Shown: positions 52,967 through 63,065 of the stretch, one piece after another
Numbering within the stretch: position 1 is the stretch's first letter
Layout of the letters: each line of letters begins with the position of its first letter
Assembly: GCF_016889705.1 (NCBI RefSeq)
Contig: NZ_CP069526.1
Coordinates: 2,232,001-2,296,000 of the forward strand
Source of the DNA: Amycolatopsis sp. FDAARGOS 1241
Lineage (GTDB): Bacteria > Actinomycetota > Actinomycetes > Mycobacteriales > Pseudonocardiaceae
Length of the DNA: 64,000 nucleotides
Direction: 5' to 3'
The notes under the pieces: generated by a model
Seen by the model: only the letters and a program-made list of their open reading frames with translations
Databases searched by the model: none
Told to the model about the DNA's origin: nothing
Position numbers and translations under genes: made by a program

Positions 52967-54634
52967 TCACTGTGTTCCTCGTCCGGGTGAGCTTTCCTCC
53001 CCCGGAAGAGTGGGGTCGCCGGTGAGGTCGTGAGCGAGGAGCGCGACGTAGAGCGACAACATCGACTCCGGGTCTTCCAGCCGCACCCCGAGCACCTGTT
53101 CGATGCGAGCGAGCTGCTGGTAATACGCCGTGCGCGAGGTGTGGGCCGCGACGGCCGCCGCCGACTTGTTGCCGCCGTGCGCGCAGTAGTGCCGCAGCGC
53201 CTGCACCAGGCGGCTGCCCGTGGCGGCATCGCGCTGCAGCAGCGGCCCCAGCTCGCGCGCGGCGAACGCCGTCACGCGCTCGTCGCCCGCGAGCAGGTGC
53301 AGCAGCCCGCGCAGCCGGACGTCGTGCAGGCGGTGCAGGGGCCGCTCGGTGCCTTCACCGCCGTCGCCGCCCTCGCTCAGCGCCGCCGCAGCCACCTGCG
53401 CGGCCTCGACCAGCGTCCGGCGCGCTTCCGCGGGCCCGGTGACGGTCGTACCCACCGCGATCACGCCGGGCGCACTGGCGCGCGCCTCGTGGATGTCGGC
53501 GGCCAACCGCGACAGCACCGCTTCGGTGTGCGCTTCCGGGGACAGCGCGAGCAGCGCCCGCACGCACGTTTCGTCCGCGGCCACGAGCGCCGAGACCTTG
53601 GCCCGCCGCGCGGCCAGCACCGTCGCCTCCGCCAGCTCACGCAGCAGCGGCGGGGTCGACAGCGACTGCCGGGACGTCGCCGCCACCCGCGGCCGCACCG
53701 CGAGCCCGACCAGCCGCCGCCCGGGCAGCGGCACAGCCAGGGCCGACGCCCGCGCCAGGAGTTCCGCCGACGGCGCCGGCGAGGCCAGCAGCTCGGTGAG
53801 CACCGCACGGTGTGCCTGCCGTTCCAGCGTGTCGGCGTCCCGCGTGACGAGCCGGTACACGGCCAGCGCCGACGCCGCCCGCTCGGCCACCACCCGGTAG
53901 CGGTGCGGCGGTGGCTCCGCGCAGACGAGCACGAGCCGGCCCCAGTCGTGGCCACGCGCGCCGACCACCGTCACGAGCCAGCCGGCCCTCGCGTGGTACC
54001 CGGTCCGTTCGCCGAGCTGCACCACCCGCGACCGCGCCGGCCAGCCGGTGAGCAGTTCGCCGGGATCGGTGCCGGCCGCGTCGTAGGCGAGTACCTCGTG
54101 AGCCAGCGTCTCGAGCACCACGGGCTGGTCGGTCAGGCGCGTGACCTCGCCGAGGACCACCCCGGGCTCCGCGCTCGCGACGGTGAGCGCGGTGAACGTC
54201 TCGTGCACGCGTTCGGCCGCGCGCAGCTCGGCGACCTGCGCGTCGACGATCAGCCCGTTCACGGCCTCGGTCACCGCGACGTAACGCGTCTCGCGCGAAA
54301 GCGTGATGAGCGGCAGTCCGCGCTGTTCGGCTGCCTCGACGAGCGTTCTCGGCAGCCGGTCGTGCCAGTGCCGCACGAGCTCGACGACCACACCGGCAGC
54401 GCCCACCTCGGCGAGGTCGGCGACGTAGCGGGCCAGTGACGGCCCGTCATCCGGCAGCGCGACGCCGGTCGTGAGCACCAGTTCACCACCGCGCAGCAGG
54501 TGGGCGATGTCGGCGACCTCGGCGACGTGCGCCCAGCGCACCGGCCGGTCGAGCCCCGTGCTGCCCGCCACGACGTGAGGCTGGCCCTGGCGCAGCGCCG
54601 GCAGCGCGAGCACCTCGGAGACGGTCGGGTACAT
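52967..54634 (-). CDS. PucR-family transcriptional regulator
   Basis: 555 aa. The N-terminal PucR domain (residues about 5-125) has VSEVLALPALRQGQPHVVAG, VRWAHVAEVADIAHLLRGGE and LVLTTGVALPDDG. A central GGDEF-like CdaR segment follows, then a C-terminal PucR-type HTH (ALRHYCAHGGNKSAAAVAAH, TSRTAYYQQLARIEQVLG). PucR regulators control purine, pyrimidine or amino acid breakdown. It is divergent from mmsA with a 141-bp gap, so mmsA is the likely target. The NCS1-hydA cluster 4.5 kb away is a possible second target. Confidence 0.9.
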   Translation of the reverse strand: MYPTVSEVLALPALRQGQPHVVAGSTGLDRPVRWAHVAEVADIAHLLRGGELVLTTGVALPDDGPSLARYVADLAEVGAAGVVVELVRHWHDRLPRTLVEAAEQRGLPLITLSRETRYVAVTEAVNGLIVDAQVAELRAAERVHETFTALTVASAEPGVVLGEVTRLTDQPVVLETLAHEVLAYDAAGTDPGELLTGWPARSRVVQLGERTGYHARAGWLVTVVGARGHDWGRLVLVCAEPPPHRYRVVAERAASALAVYRLVTRDADTLERQAHRAVLTELLASPAPSAELLARASALAVPLPGRRLVGLAVRPRVAATSRQSLSTPPLLRELAEATVLAARRAKVSALVAADETCVRALLALSPEAHTEAVLSRLAADIHEARASAPGVIAVGTTVTGPAEARRTLVEAAQVAAAALSEGGDGGEGTERPLHRLHDVRLRGLLHLLAGDERVTAFAARELGPLLQRDAATGSRLVQALRHYCAHGGNKSAAAVAAHTSRTAYYQQLARIEQVLGVRLEDPESMLSLYVALLAHDLTGDPTLPGEESSPGRGTQ

Positions 54635-54775
54635 CCGGCCTCGGCCCTCCTTCCGCACCGGCAGGCACAGACTGTACGGCCGCACGCGGGAGTCCGTACA
54701 CGTTGCCGATGGCGTCCGCGTGGCGGCCGCCCGGAGACTCGGGTGGACACCGACCCGAGAGAAGGAGCCGACGTC

Positions 54776-56272
<1,497 letters not shown>

Positions 56273-56278
56273 CCTGCT

Positions 56279-56314
56279 CGTCCGGGGAAGCTTCGAGGGG
56301 TGCTTCCCCGGACG
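56279..56314 (+). terminator. Terminator hairpin of mmsA
   Basis: CGTCCGGGGAAGC (56279-56291) pairs perfectly with GCTTCCCCGGACG (56302-56314) over a 10-nt loop, 6 bp after the mmsA stop. Only a short GGGGTTT follows. Confidence 0.75.
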
Positions 56315-56344
56315 GGGTTTGCAGGGGTCACGGCGAGCGGCCTA

Positions 56345-56365
56345 AACTGAACTGTACGTTCAGTT
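56345..56365. promoter_or_regulatory. Palindromic TetR-type operator of the AKR-SDR-TetR operon
   Basis: AACTGAAC and GTTCAGTT are perfect 8-bp arms around TGTAC, a 21-bp palindrome ending 17 bp before the aldo/keto reductase start and 6 bp before its AGGAGG. The TetR protein encoded as third gene of the same operon is the likely repressor. Confidence 0.75.
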
Positions 56366-56382
56366 CACTTTAGGAGGCCAGC

Positions 56383-57246
56383 ATGTCCGCACAGCCCGCA
56401 CGAGCGTCGGGAACGTTCGCCATCGGCGGTGACCTGCCCGTGGTACGGCTCGGTTTCGGCGCGATGCAGCTGCCGGGCCCCGGTGTCTGGGGCGAATCGC
56501 GTGACCCGGAGGGCGCGGTGCGCGTGCTGCGCCGGACCGTCGAACTGGGGATCACGCTCATCGACACCGCCGACGCGTACGGCCCGTTCGTGGCCGACCT
56601 GCTCATCCACGAGGCCCTGCACCCCTACCCCGACGACCTCGTGATCGCGACCAAAGCCGGCTTCACGCGGCAGGGGCCGAACCAGTGGATCCCCGTCGGC
56701 AGGCCCGAGTACCTGCGCCAGCAGGTCGAGCTGAGCCTGCGCCACCTCGGCCTGGAGCGGATCGACCTGCTGCAGCTGCACCGCATCGACCCGAAGGTGC
56801 CCGTCGCCGAGCAGATCGGCGAGCTCGCCGCGCTGCAGTCGGAGGGCAAGATCCGGCACATCGGCCTGTCGGAGGTCTCGATCGACGAGCTCCGGGAAGC
56901 GCAGAAGACGGCGACGATCGTCTCGGTGCAGAACCGCTTCAACCTCGCCGATCGCCACTCCGAGGCGCTGCTCGACCACGTGACGGCCGAGGGCATCGCG
57001 TTCATCCCCTGGTTTCCGCTGGCCACCGGTTCGCTCGCGGGTGCGGACAGCCCGCTCGCGAAGGTCTCGGCCGAGCACGGCGCGTCGCCTTCGCAGCTCG
57101 CGCTGGCGTGGCTGCTCAAGCGCTCGCCGGTGATGCTGCCGATCCCCGGCACCTCCAGCGTCGAGCACCTGGAGGACAACACCGCGGCGGCCGAGCTCGA
57201 GCTGAGCGATGACGAGTTCGCGGCGCTGAGCGCGGCGGCGCGATGA
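56383..57246 (+). CDS. Aldo/keto reductase
   Basis: 287 aa, a TIM-barrel NADPH-dependent carbonyl reductase. Catalytic Asp61 and Tyr66 lie in [11 protein letters not shown]. Lys follows in [12 protein letters not shown], and His in [13 protein letters not shown]. The C-terminal cofactor loop is [13 protein letters not shown]. The sequence [20 protein letters not shown] at the start is typical of the YajO/Tas-like group. AGGAGG is 5 nt upstream. The stop overlaps the SDR start by 4 bp; the operon looks TetR-controlled. Confidence 0.93.
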   Translation: MSAQPARASGTFAIGGDLPVVRLGFGAMQLPGPGVWGESRDPEGAVRVLRRTVELGITLIDTADAYGPFVADLLIHEALHPYPDDLVIATKAGFTRQGPNQWIPVGRPEYLRQQVELSLRHLGLERIDLLQLHRIDPKVPVAEQIGELAALQSEGKIRHIGLSEVSIDELREAQKTATIVSVQNRFNLADRHSEALLDHVTAEGIAFIPWFPLATGSLAGADSPLAKVSAEHGASPSQLALAWLLKRSPVMLPIPGTSSVEHLEDNTAAAELELSDDEFAALSAAAR

Positions 57247-58070
57247 GCGTCTGGTTCGTCACGGGTGCGTCGCGCGGCTTCGGGCTCGAGGTCGTGCGGG
57301 CGGCACTGGAGCGCGGCGACCAGGTGGTGGCGACCGCGCGCCGGGCAGCGGCCGTGGAGAAGGAGTTCCCCGGTCATCCCGACGTGCTCGCGGTGGCCCT
57401 CGACGTCACCGACGAGGCGCAGGCAGCGGCCGCCGTCGGCGCGGCGCTGGACCGGTTCGGGCGCATCGACGTGCTGGTGAACAATGCCGGGCGCGGGCTT
57501 CTGGGCGCCGTGGAGGAGGCGTCGGACAGCGCCGTTCGCGCGGTGTTCGACGCCAACGTGTTCGGGCTGCTCGCCGTGACGCGCGCCGTGCTGCCGGTGC
57601 TGCGGCGGCAGCGCTCGGGGCACGTGGTGAACCTCAGCTCCGTCGGTGGCTTCACGACCGGGGCGGGCTGGGGCGTGTACGGCGCGACGAAGTTCGCCGT
57701 CGAGGCGCTTTCGGAGGCGCTGCACGCGGAACTGGCGCCGCTCGGCGTGCGCGTGACGGTGGTGGAGCCGGGGTTGTTCCGCACGGACTTCCTCGATTCG
57801 TCGAGCCTGCACCAGGCGGACGGCGAGATCGCCGACTACGCGACCACAGCCGGCGCCACTCGCGCCGGCGCGGCGTCCCGCAACCACGAGCAACCGGGCG
57901 ACCCGCGCAAGGCCGCGCAGGCGATCGTCACGGTCGTCGCGTCCGACGAGCCGCCGCTGCGGATCCAGCTCGGTGCCGATTCGGTCGCCCGGGTGGAGGC
58001 GAAGCTGGACTTCGTGCGCGACGAGCTCTCGCGCTGGCGTGCTCTGTCGGTGTCGACGGACCATGCCTGA
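57243..58070 (+). CDS. Short-chain dehydrogenase/reductase
   Basis: 275 aa, intact, unlike the SDR remnants elsewhere in the window. The cofactor turn is [33 protein letters not shown] follows, and the active-site Ser ([12 protein letters not shown]) and YGATKFAVE are present. The length and the C-terminal [15 protein letters not shown] segment fit the oxidoreductase group usually called classical extended SDRs. The substrate is unknown; it probably acts with the aldo/keto reductase on the same type of carbonyl. It overlaps the regulator gene by 8 bp. Confidence 0.92.
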   Translation: MSVWFVTGASRGFGLEVVRAALERGDQVVATARRAAAVEKEFPGHPDVLAVALDVTDEAQAAAAVGAALDRFGRIDVLVNNAGRGLLGAVEEASDSAVRAVFDANVFGLLAVTRAVLPVLRRQRSGHVVNLSSVGGFTTGAGWGVYGATKFAVEALSEALHAELAPLGVRVTVVEPGLFRTDFLDSSSLHQADGEIADYATTAGATRAGAASRNHEQPGDPRKAAQAIVTVVASDEPPLRIQLGADSVARVEAKLDFVRDELSRWRALSVSTDHA

Positions 58071-58638
58071 GCTGCCTTTGCGCCCGCGCAGCGCGCGCGC
58101 CCACGAGACCGCCCTGGCCGCGGCACGCGCCCTGCTGGCCGAGGGCGGCCTCCCCGCCGCGACGGTCGACGCGATCAGCGCGCGCTCGGGCGTCAGCAAA
58201 GCCACGCTGTACAAGCACTGGCCCAGCCGCACCGCCCTGGCGGCCGAGGCGTTCGGCCGGGAGATGGCGGACGCGATCCCGTTGCCCGACACCGGAGACC
58301 CGCGCGCCGACGTGGTGGAGCAGGTTCGCCGCGTGAGCGCGTTCTACGCCGGTCCCGCCGGCACGGTGTTCGCGCAGCTGCTGGCCGCGTGCGTCACCGA
58401 CCCGGAAGCCGCCACGTACTTCCGCCGCTACTTCCTCGACGGTCGCCGCGCCGCGATTTCCGTGCTGTGGCAACGCGTGACCGCCGCCGGCCTGTCCTCA
58501 GTGGACACGGACACCGCGACCGACCTCCTGTTCGGCCCCTTGATCTTCCGCCGCCTGACCGGCCACGCGCCCCTCACCGTCGCGGAAGCCGACGCGATCT
58601 CCTCGGCAGCACTGGAGGGCCTGCTCAAGCAGGGATGA
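58063..58638 (+). CDS. TetR-family transcriptional regulator
   Basis: 191 aa. HTH: ETALAAARALLAEGGLPAAT, then VDAISARSGVSKATLYKHWP. The C-terminal domain (YFRRYFLDGRRAAISVLWQR) resembles the TetR_C_16/AcrR-like group. It is the third gene of the AKR-SDR operon and overlaps the SDR stop, so it probably represses its own operon through the 21-bp palindrome at 56345. Its end overlaps the convergent membrane-protein gene by 14 bp. Confidence 0.9.
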   Translation: MPELPLRPRSARAHETALAAARALLAEGGLPAATVDAISARSGVSKATLYKHWPSRTALAAEAFGREMADAIPLPDTGDPRADVVEQVRRVSAFYAGPAGTVFAQLLAACVTDPEAATYFRRYFLDGRRAAISVLWQRVTAAGLSSVDTDTATDLLFGPLIFRRLTGHAPLTVAEADAISSAALEGLLKQG

Positions 58639-59116
58639 CGTTGACGATGTTGCGGCCGTTGGGGGTGAGGTAGACGGTGTTCTCCTGCTCCGGCCGGAAC
58701 TTTGCGCGCATGTCGCTGTAGACGGTGTAGGTGCGGCCGTTGAAGCGCGCGTAGTAGTGCGGGTTTTGGCCCTGGCTCATCTGCGTGTAGAGCAGGATCG
58801 GGTAGCGGTCGGGCAGGGGCCGGTGCCGTTCGACGTCGTGGGTGTAGCCGGTGAACCACGTGAGCTTGCCGCGGCGTAGGACGCGCAGCCGGAAGACGCA
58901 GAACCAGACGAGCAGGGCCACGACGACGGTGACCGGGGCCGCGAGGATGAAACCCCAGCCTTGCGAGTACCCGGGGATGATCGCGAGGACCCAGATCCCG
59001 ATGGCCAGGAGCGCGGCCGCCATCCAGAAGTTGAAGTCGAGGATCTTCCAGCGCTGCGAGGGGTGAAGCCGGCCGCTGCGGTTGATGCGGGCGACTTCCT
59101 CGGGGTCGGTTTTCAT
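58625..59116 (-). CDS. Two-helix membrane protein, distal paralogue of a tandem pair
   Basis: 163 aa. A short charged N-terminus (KTDPEEVARINRSGRLHPS) is followed by two membrane helices (FNFWMAAALLAIGIWVLAII, then WGFILAAPVTVVVALLVWFC) and a soluble domain of about 85 residues with a conserved core (WFTGYTHDVERHRPLPD, RYPILLYTQMSQGQNPHYYA, FRPEQENTVYLTPNG). I do not recognise a family. It is about 75% identical by eye to the preceding gene, with an ATGA overlap. As last gene of a type VII-linked operon it could be an accessory or protective membrane factor. Confidence 0.8.
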   Translation of the reverse strand: MKTDPEEVARINRSGRLHPSQRWKILDFNFWMAAALLAIGIWVLAIIPGYSQGWGFILAAPVTVVVALLVWFCVFRLRVLRRGKLTWFTGYTHDVERHRPLPDRYPILLYTQMSQGQNPHYYARFNGRTYTVYSDMRAKFRPEQENTVYLTPNGRNIVNVIPA

Positions 59117-59598
59117 GCCGGTACCACGTTGACGATGGTGCGGCCGTTGGGGGCGAGGTAGATCGTGTTCTCCTGCTCCGGCCGGAACTTGGCGTGCATG
59201 TCGCCGAAGATCGCGAACCGCTTTCCGTTGAAACGCACGTAGTAGTGCGCATGGTTGCCTTGGCTCATCACGGTGTAGAGCAGCACCGGGTACTGGTCGG
59301 GCAGCGGCCGGTGCCGATCGATGTCGTGGGCGTAGCCGGTGAACCAGGTCAGCGTTCCCGGTCGCAGTACGTGCAGCCGGAAGACGCAGAACCAGATGAG
59401 CAACGCCATGATCACGATGACCGGGGCCGCGAGGATGAAGCCCCAGCCTTGCGAGTAGCCCGGGATGATCGTCAGGACCCAGATCCCGAGAGCGAGAAGC
59501 ACGACCGCGAACCAGAAGTTGAGGATCTTCCCCCACGGCGAAGGATGAAGCCGCCTGCTGCTGTTGACGTGGGCGACTTCCTCGGGGTCGGTTTTCAC
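59113..59598 (-). CDS. Two-helix membrane protein, proximal paralogue of a tandem pair
   Basis: 161 aa from a GTG that overlaps the stop of the WXG-type gene. The same layout as its neighbour: charged start (VKTDPEEVAHVN), helices (FWFAVVLLALGIWVLTIIPG, WGFILAAPVIVIMALLIWFC), and a soluble part with WFTGYAHDIDRHRPLPDQYP and RFNGKRFAIFGDMHAKFRPE. The pair arose by tandem duplication; most differences are in the first helix and around the NGKRFAIF segment. Function unknown. Confidence 0.8.
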   Translation of the reverse strand: MKTDPEEVAHVNSSRRLHPSPWGKILNFWFAVVLLALGIWVLTIIPGYSQGWGFILAAPVIVIMALLIWFCVFRLHVLRPGTLTWFTGYAHDIDRHRPLPDQYPVLLYTVMSQGNHAHYYVRFNGKRFAIFGDMHAKFRPEQENTIYLAPNGRTIVNVVPA

Positions 59599-60863
59599 TC
59601 TGGCTTCTTTCCGCCGCCTTCGGACGCGGTCTCGCCTGCGCCTTCGCCGCCTTCGGACTCGGCTTCCTTGCGCTCCTCTTCGTACGCCTTGCTCGCTTCG
59701 TCGTGCCGGGCGAACTGCTCGTTCTCCTGCCGCCGTGACTCCGTCGCGACTCCCGTCGTGTCCGCCCAATTCCACTTGGGGATGTCGCCGTTGGCGTCCT
59801 TCCAGGCGTCGGGCTTGAGGAAGCTGCGGCCGTCTTCGGAGACGGTTTCACCGGCCTTCTTGACGTGTTCCCCGAGATTCGGCTTCGAGCCCTCGGTCCA
59901 GCGGTCGGCCTTCGCGGCGACGCCTTCGTCCACGTGGGATTTGCCGGCTGCGCGGGCGGCGTCGGTGAGTTCGTTGCCCTTCTTCTCGGCTGCCGCGGCG
60001 ACGTCGACGCTCTTGTTGGTGATCTTGTCGGCCGTCGTGCCGAGCTTCTTGAGCGCGTTGGTGGCGTCTTCGATGGCGGCGCGCGACTTGCCGGCGCTCT
60101 GGATCAGCTTCTCGAGCTTCTCGACGACCTGCGCGATGCGGCCGCTGATCTTCTCGGCGAGAATGCCGCCCTCGACGACGGTGTCGGCGATGAACGCCGC
60201 CACCGTGCCGCCGAAGGTGCACCAAGACGCGGCCAGTGCGGCGACAGCCTTGATGATCAGCTCGCCCACGAACGACGAGATCATGTCGCGGATCAGGCCG
60301 CGCTCGGTACCGACCAATGCGGCAGCCACGTTCATGCCGATCGACGCGGCGTGGGCTTGGCCCGAGGCGCCACGCAGCGTCGCGGCGTAGCCCTTGGCCA
60401 TGTCCTGGTAAGCCTGGCCGCCCAGGCCCTGGAAGTCCGGGGCGACCTTGGCGGCAGCCTGCTCGTACTGGCCGGCGCTGCGCTCCAGTTGCTGGGCGAC
60501 GTTGTCCCAGGTCTGGGCTTTGGCCGTGACCGCCTCGGGGTTGCCGGCGAGCTTGTCGAGGCCTTCCTTGAGGAAGCTGATGTGCTCGATCAGCCAGCCG
60601 ACACCCGCGCTGGCCAGCGAGCCCAGCGGGTCCATCAGCACGCCGAGCAGGTCCAGTCCGACCGTCACCCCGTCGGCAGCGAGGTTCAGCCAGTCGCCGT
60701 TGCGGCCGTCGGTGATACCCGAGGCGATGTCGTTGAGGATGCCCGCACCGGAGGTCTGGGCGTTGAGGTTGTCCATCTCGTGGCTCGACGAGCCCATGTT
60801 CGACGTGAAGCCGCTGGGCGACTCCGAGTGGGCGACGAGCGGGTTCTCCTGCGTCTCGGTCAT
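59595..60863 (-). CDS. WXG100-like type VII secretion target with long C-terminal region
   Basis: 422 aa. The N-terminal 150 residues have the helical hairpin character of type VII targets (AKAQTWDNVAQQLERSAGQY and DFQGLGGQAYQDMAKGYA). Hydrophobic stretches follow (residues about 68-95 and 180-230), then a charged, Lys/Ala-rich helix region and a Glu/Gly/Lys-rich tail. No toxin catalytic motif is visible. It overlaps both neighbours by 4 bp. It could be a structural substrate, a pore-forming effector, or a polymorphic toxin of unknown type. Confidence 0.75.
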   Translation of the reverse strand: MTETQENPLVAHSESPSGFTSNMGSSSHEMDNLNAQTSGAGILNDIASGITDGRNGDWLNLAADGVTVGLDLLGVLMDPLGSLASAGVGWLIEHISFLKEGLDKLAGNPEAVTAKAQTWDNVAQQLERSAGQYEQAAAKVAPDFQGLGGQAYQDMAKGYAATLRGASGQAHAASIGMNVAAALVGTERGLIRDMISSFVGELIIKAVAALAASWCTFGGTVAAFIADTVVEGGILAEKISGRIAQVVEKLEKLIQSAGKSRAAIEDATNALKKLGTTADKITNKSVDVAAAAEKKGNELTDAARAAGKSHVDEGVAAKADRWTEGSKPNLGEHVKKAGETVSEDGRSFLKPDAWKDANGDIPKWNWADTTGVATESRRQENEQFARHDEASKAYEEERKEAESEGGEGAGETASEGGGKKPE

Positions 60864-61183
60864 GCCGGCAGCTCCCCGCGCGTCGAGTTGAGGTGGGTCG
60901 AAGCCTTCTGCTGGTGGCCGTCGTACGCGTCGTGAGCCTGCCCCAGCTTGTCGGCGATGCCGTCGGCCGTGTCGGCGACGTGGTTGATGAAGATCGACGC
61001 GATGCCCGTCCAGATCTCCATCGCCGCGCCGAACGGCGAACCGACGATCCCGAACGCGTCGTCGCCCATCGCCTGGCCGTCGACGGTGGCCTGGGCGGCG
61101 GTGTGCACGCCCGCTGCGATGTCTTGCACCTCACCCTTGTGTGCTTGCAGTGCCGGAAGGTGCACCTCCAGGTCCCCTGCCAT
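60860..61183 (-). CDS. EspC/ESX-1-like small type VII secretion target
   Basis: 107 aa, predicted as two long helices: LEVHLPALQAHKGEVQDIAA and FINHVADTADGIADKLGQAH, joined by a Gly/Ala turn (FGIVGSPFGAAMEIW). It fits the EspC-like (T7SS_ESX_EspC) family recalled from Pseudonocardiaceae, typically a partner of a larger WXG protein. No ESX core genes (EccC, EccD) are in the window. ATGA overlaps join it to both neighbours, so the proteins are probably made in fixed ratio. Confidence 0.75.
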   Translation of the reverse strand: MAGDLEVHLPALQAHKGEVQDIAAGVHTAAQATVDGQAMGDDAFGIVGSPFGAAMEIWTGIASIFINHVADTADGIADKLGQAHDAYDGHQQKASTHLNSTRGELPA

Positions 61184-61797
61184 CAGAAACGCCTCCCCAG
61201 GATCGAGCCGCCGTTGTAGTAGTCGTCGTCATCGGAGGGGTCCACCGGCGGCCGTTGGGGCCGGGCAGGGCGCGCGGGAGGGGCCGGCGGAGCAGGGTGA
61301 CGCATCCCACCCGCCGGAGGACGCATCCCACCCGCCGGGGGAGCGGGCGGAGCCGGCGGGCGCGGCGGCGGAGGTGCGTCCTCCTCGCGATTGAAGAACT
61401 GTCGCGTTTCCTGGGCCGGGGCCTGTTCCTCGGGGACTTCCGGGGTGGGGATCTGCTCTTCGAGGAAATGCATCGCGTCGCTGTTCTCGCCGATGACCGG
61501 AGCCATGATCGATTTCAGCTGCTGCGCCGCCTGGGCCTGGGCGCGGTGCGCCGTGGCGACCACGGCGGCGGCCAGCGCGCTGCGTGAGATCTCCTCCGCG
61601 CGCGGACCGAAGCTGACCTGCTGCAACGCTCCGCTCGTGTTCACCGTCACGGTGACGGCGCCGTCACTGCTCGTCGCCGTGGCGGCGACGTGCTTGAGGC
61701 GCTTCTGGGCCTCGACGGCCCGGCGTCCGATTTCGGCGATTTCGGGTGCGCGCGCGTTATTGTCCACAATTGCCCTCGGGTTGTCCGTTCCCACCAC
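61183..61797 (-). CDS. YbaB/EbfC-like protein with proline-rich C-terminus
   Basis: 204 aa from one of two adjacent GTG codons. The first 110 residues fit YbaB/EbfC (RRAVEAQKRLKHVAATATSS, then VTVTVNTSGALQQVSFGPRA). A Pro/Ala-rich segment follows (PPPPRPPAPPAPPAGGM), ending DDDDYYNGG and SILGRRF. Canonical YbaB is about 100 aa and binds DNA; this extended form is the kind found at the head of type VII-linked operons in Pseudonocardiaceae, where a chaperone or scaffold role is possible. The start is uncertain by a few codons. Confidence 0.75.
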   Translation of the reverse strand: MVGTDNPRAIVDNNARAPEIAEIGRRAVEAQKRLKHVAATATSSDGAVTVTVNTSGALQQVSFGPRAEEISRSALAAAVVATAHRAQAQAAQQLKSIMAPVIGENSDAMHFLEEQIPTPEVPEEQAPAQETRQFFNREEDAPPPPRPPAPPAPPAGGMRPPAGGMRHPAPPAPPARPARPQRPPVDPSDDDDYYNGGSILGRRF

Positions 61798-62004
61798 GTA
61801 CTCTCTGAGGCAGCAAACCGGCAATCGGTTCCGCGGGCAAGCCAAGAATTTAATTGTCCGGTTCGCCGTAATTAAGGGCGATTTGTCATTCCTTTACCTT
61901 CATGCGCCCGGCCCGGTCGTGCGGCCGCGCGAGCCGGGTTGAGCGCCGGGCACTCAGGCTTCCGTAAACTCGTTGTGAGTAGCGGGCCGAGACAGGAGGT
62001 GCCG
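61798..62004. promoter_or_regulatory. Divergent promoter region of the type VII-linked operon and hrcA
   Basis: 207 bp. Part of it (about 61840-61890) is AT-rich for this genome (AATTTAATTG, GTAATTAAGG), which fits promoter melting. No CIRCE element (TTAGCACTC-N9-GAGTGCTAA) is present, so hrcA is not clearly autoregulated here. Confidence 0.45.
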
Positions 62005-63030
62005 GTGGCCAACACGGACGAGCGTCGCTTCGAGGTGCTGCGCGCGATCGTCGCCGACTACGTCTCGAACCAGGAGCCGGTCGGTTCCAAGACGATCGTC
62101 GAGCGCCACAACCTGGGCGTGTCGAGCGCGACCGTGCGCAACGACATGGCCGCGCTCGAGGAAGAGGGGTACATCGCCCAGCCGCACACGAGCGCGGGCC
62201 GGATCCCGACCGACAAGGGCTACCGGCTGTTCGTCGACCGGCTCTCGGAGATCAAGCCGCTCTCGCCCGCCGAGCGCCGCGCGATCACGAGCTTCCTCGA
62301 CTCGGGGACCGACCTCGACGACGTGCTCCGCCGCTCGGTCCGGCTGCTGGCGCAGCTCACCCGGCAGGTCGCCGTGGTGCAGTACCCGATGCTGACCAAC
62401 GCTGCGGTCCGGCACCTCGAAGTGGTCCCGCTCACGCCGGCCCGCCTCATGCTGGTCCTCATCACCGACTCCGGCCGCGTCGACCAGCGAACGGTGGACC
62501 TCGGCGACGTCCTCACGGAGGAGAGCGTGCTGCGCCTGCGCACGGTCCTCAACGGGGCGCTCGCCGGCCGCCGGCTCGCTGAGGCAGCCGCGCGGGTCGC
62601 GGAGCTGCCAGAGGTGGCGCCCACTGAGCTGCGCGACGCGCTCACCCGCATCTGCACGGTGCTGGTGGAGTCGCTCGTCGAACACCCGGAAGAACGCCTG
62701 GTGCTCGGCGGCACGGCCAACCTCACCCGCAACGTCGGGGACTTCCCCGGTTCGCTGCGCCAGGTCCTCGAAGCGCTCGAGGAACAGGTGGTCGTGCTCA
62801 AGCTGCTCGCCGCGGTGCGCAACCCCGGTACGGTCACCGTCCGCATCGGCGAGGAAAATGAGGACGAGCAGATGCGCAGCACCTCGGTCGTGTCGATCGG
62901 CTACGGCCGGGAGGACATGCTGCTGGGGGGCATGGGCGTCGTCGGACCCACCCGGATGGACTACCCGGGCACCATCGCGGCCGTGCGCGCCGTGGCCAAC
63001 TACGTGGGGCAGATCCTGTCCGGCCGCTGA
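62005..63030 (+). CDS. hrcA: Heat-inducible transcription repressor HrcA
   Basis: 341 aa from a GTG with CAGGAGGT 4 nt upstream. HTH domain: [40 protein letters not shown] and [19 protein letters not shown]. The GAF-like and insertion domains follow, and the C-terminus has the usual [20 protein letters not shown]. HrcA represses groE genes by binding CIRCE elements. It precedes dnaJ2 by 35 bp, the standard actinobacterial arrangement. Confidence 0.96.
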   Translation: MANTDERRFEVLRAIVADYVSNQEPVGSKTIVERHNLGVSSATVRNDMAALEEEGYIAQPHTSAGRIPTDKGYRLFVDRLSEIKPLSPAERRAITSFLDSGTDLDDVLRRSVRLLAQLTRQVAVVQYPMLTNAAVRHLEVVPLTPARLMLVLITDSGRVDQRTVDLGDVLTEESVLRLRTVLNGALAGRRLAEAAARVAELPEVAPTELRDALTRICTVLVESLVEHPEERLVLGGTANLTRNVGDFPGSLRQVLEALEEQVVVLKLLAAVRNPGTVTVRIGEENEDEQMRSTSVVSIGYGREDMLLGGMGVVGPTRMDYPGTIAAVRAVANYVGQILSGR

Positions 63031-63065
63031 GGCCCGGGCGGAGCAGAAGGAGAAGGCAGAAGAAC

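Noticed and set aside
59595..60863. Polymorphic toxin with a known nuclease or deaminase tail
   Set aside because: The C-terminal region is charged and low in complexity, with no catalytic motif I can recognise; the toxin idea is kept only as one option.
61760..61768. DnaA box TTGTCCACA near the YbaB-like gene start
   Set aside because: A single copy that lies within coding sequence (Ile-Val-Asp-Asn codons) with no second box near.
61939..62004. hrcA starting 22 codons earlier
   Set aside because: CAGGAGGT lies just before the GTG at 62005, and the extra residues have no counterpart in HrcA proteins.
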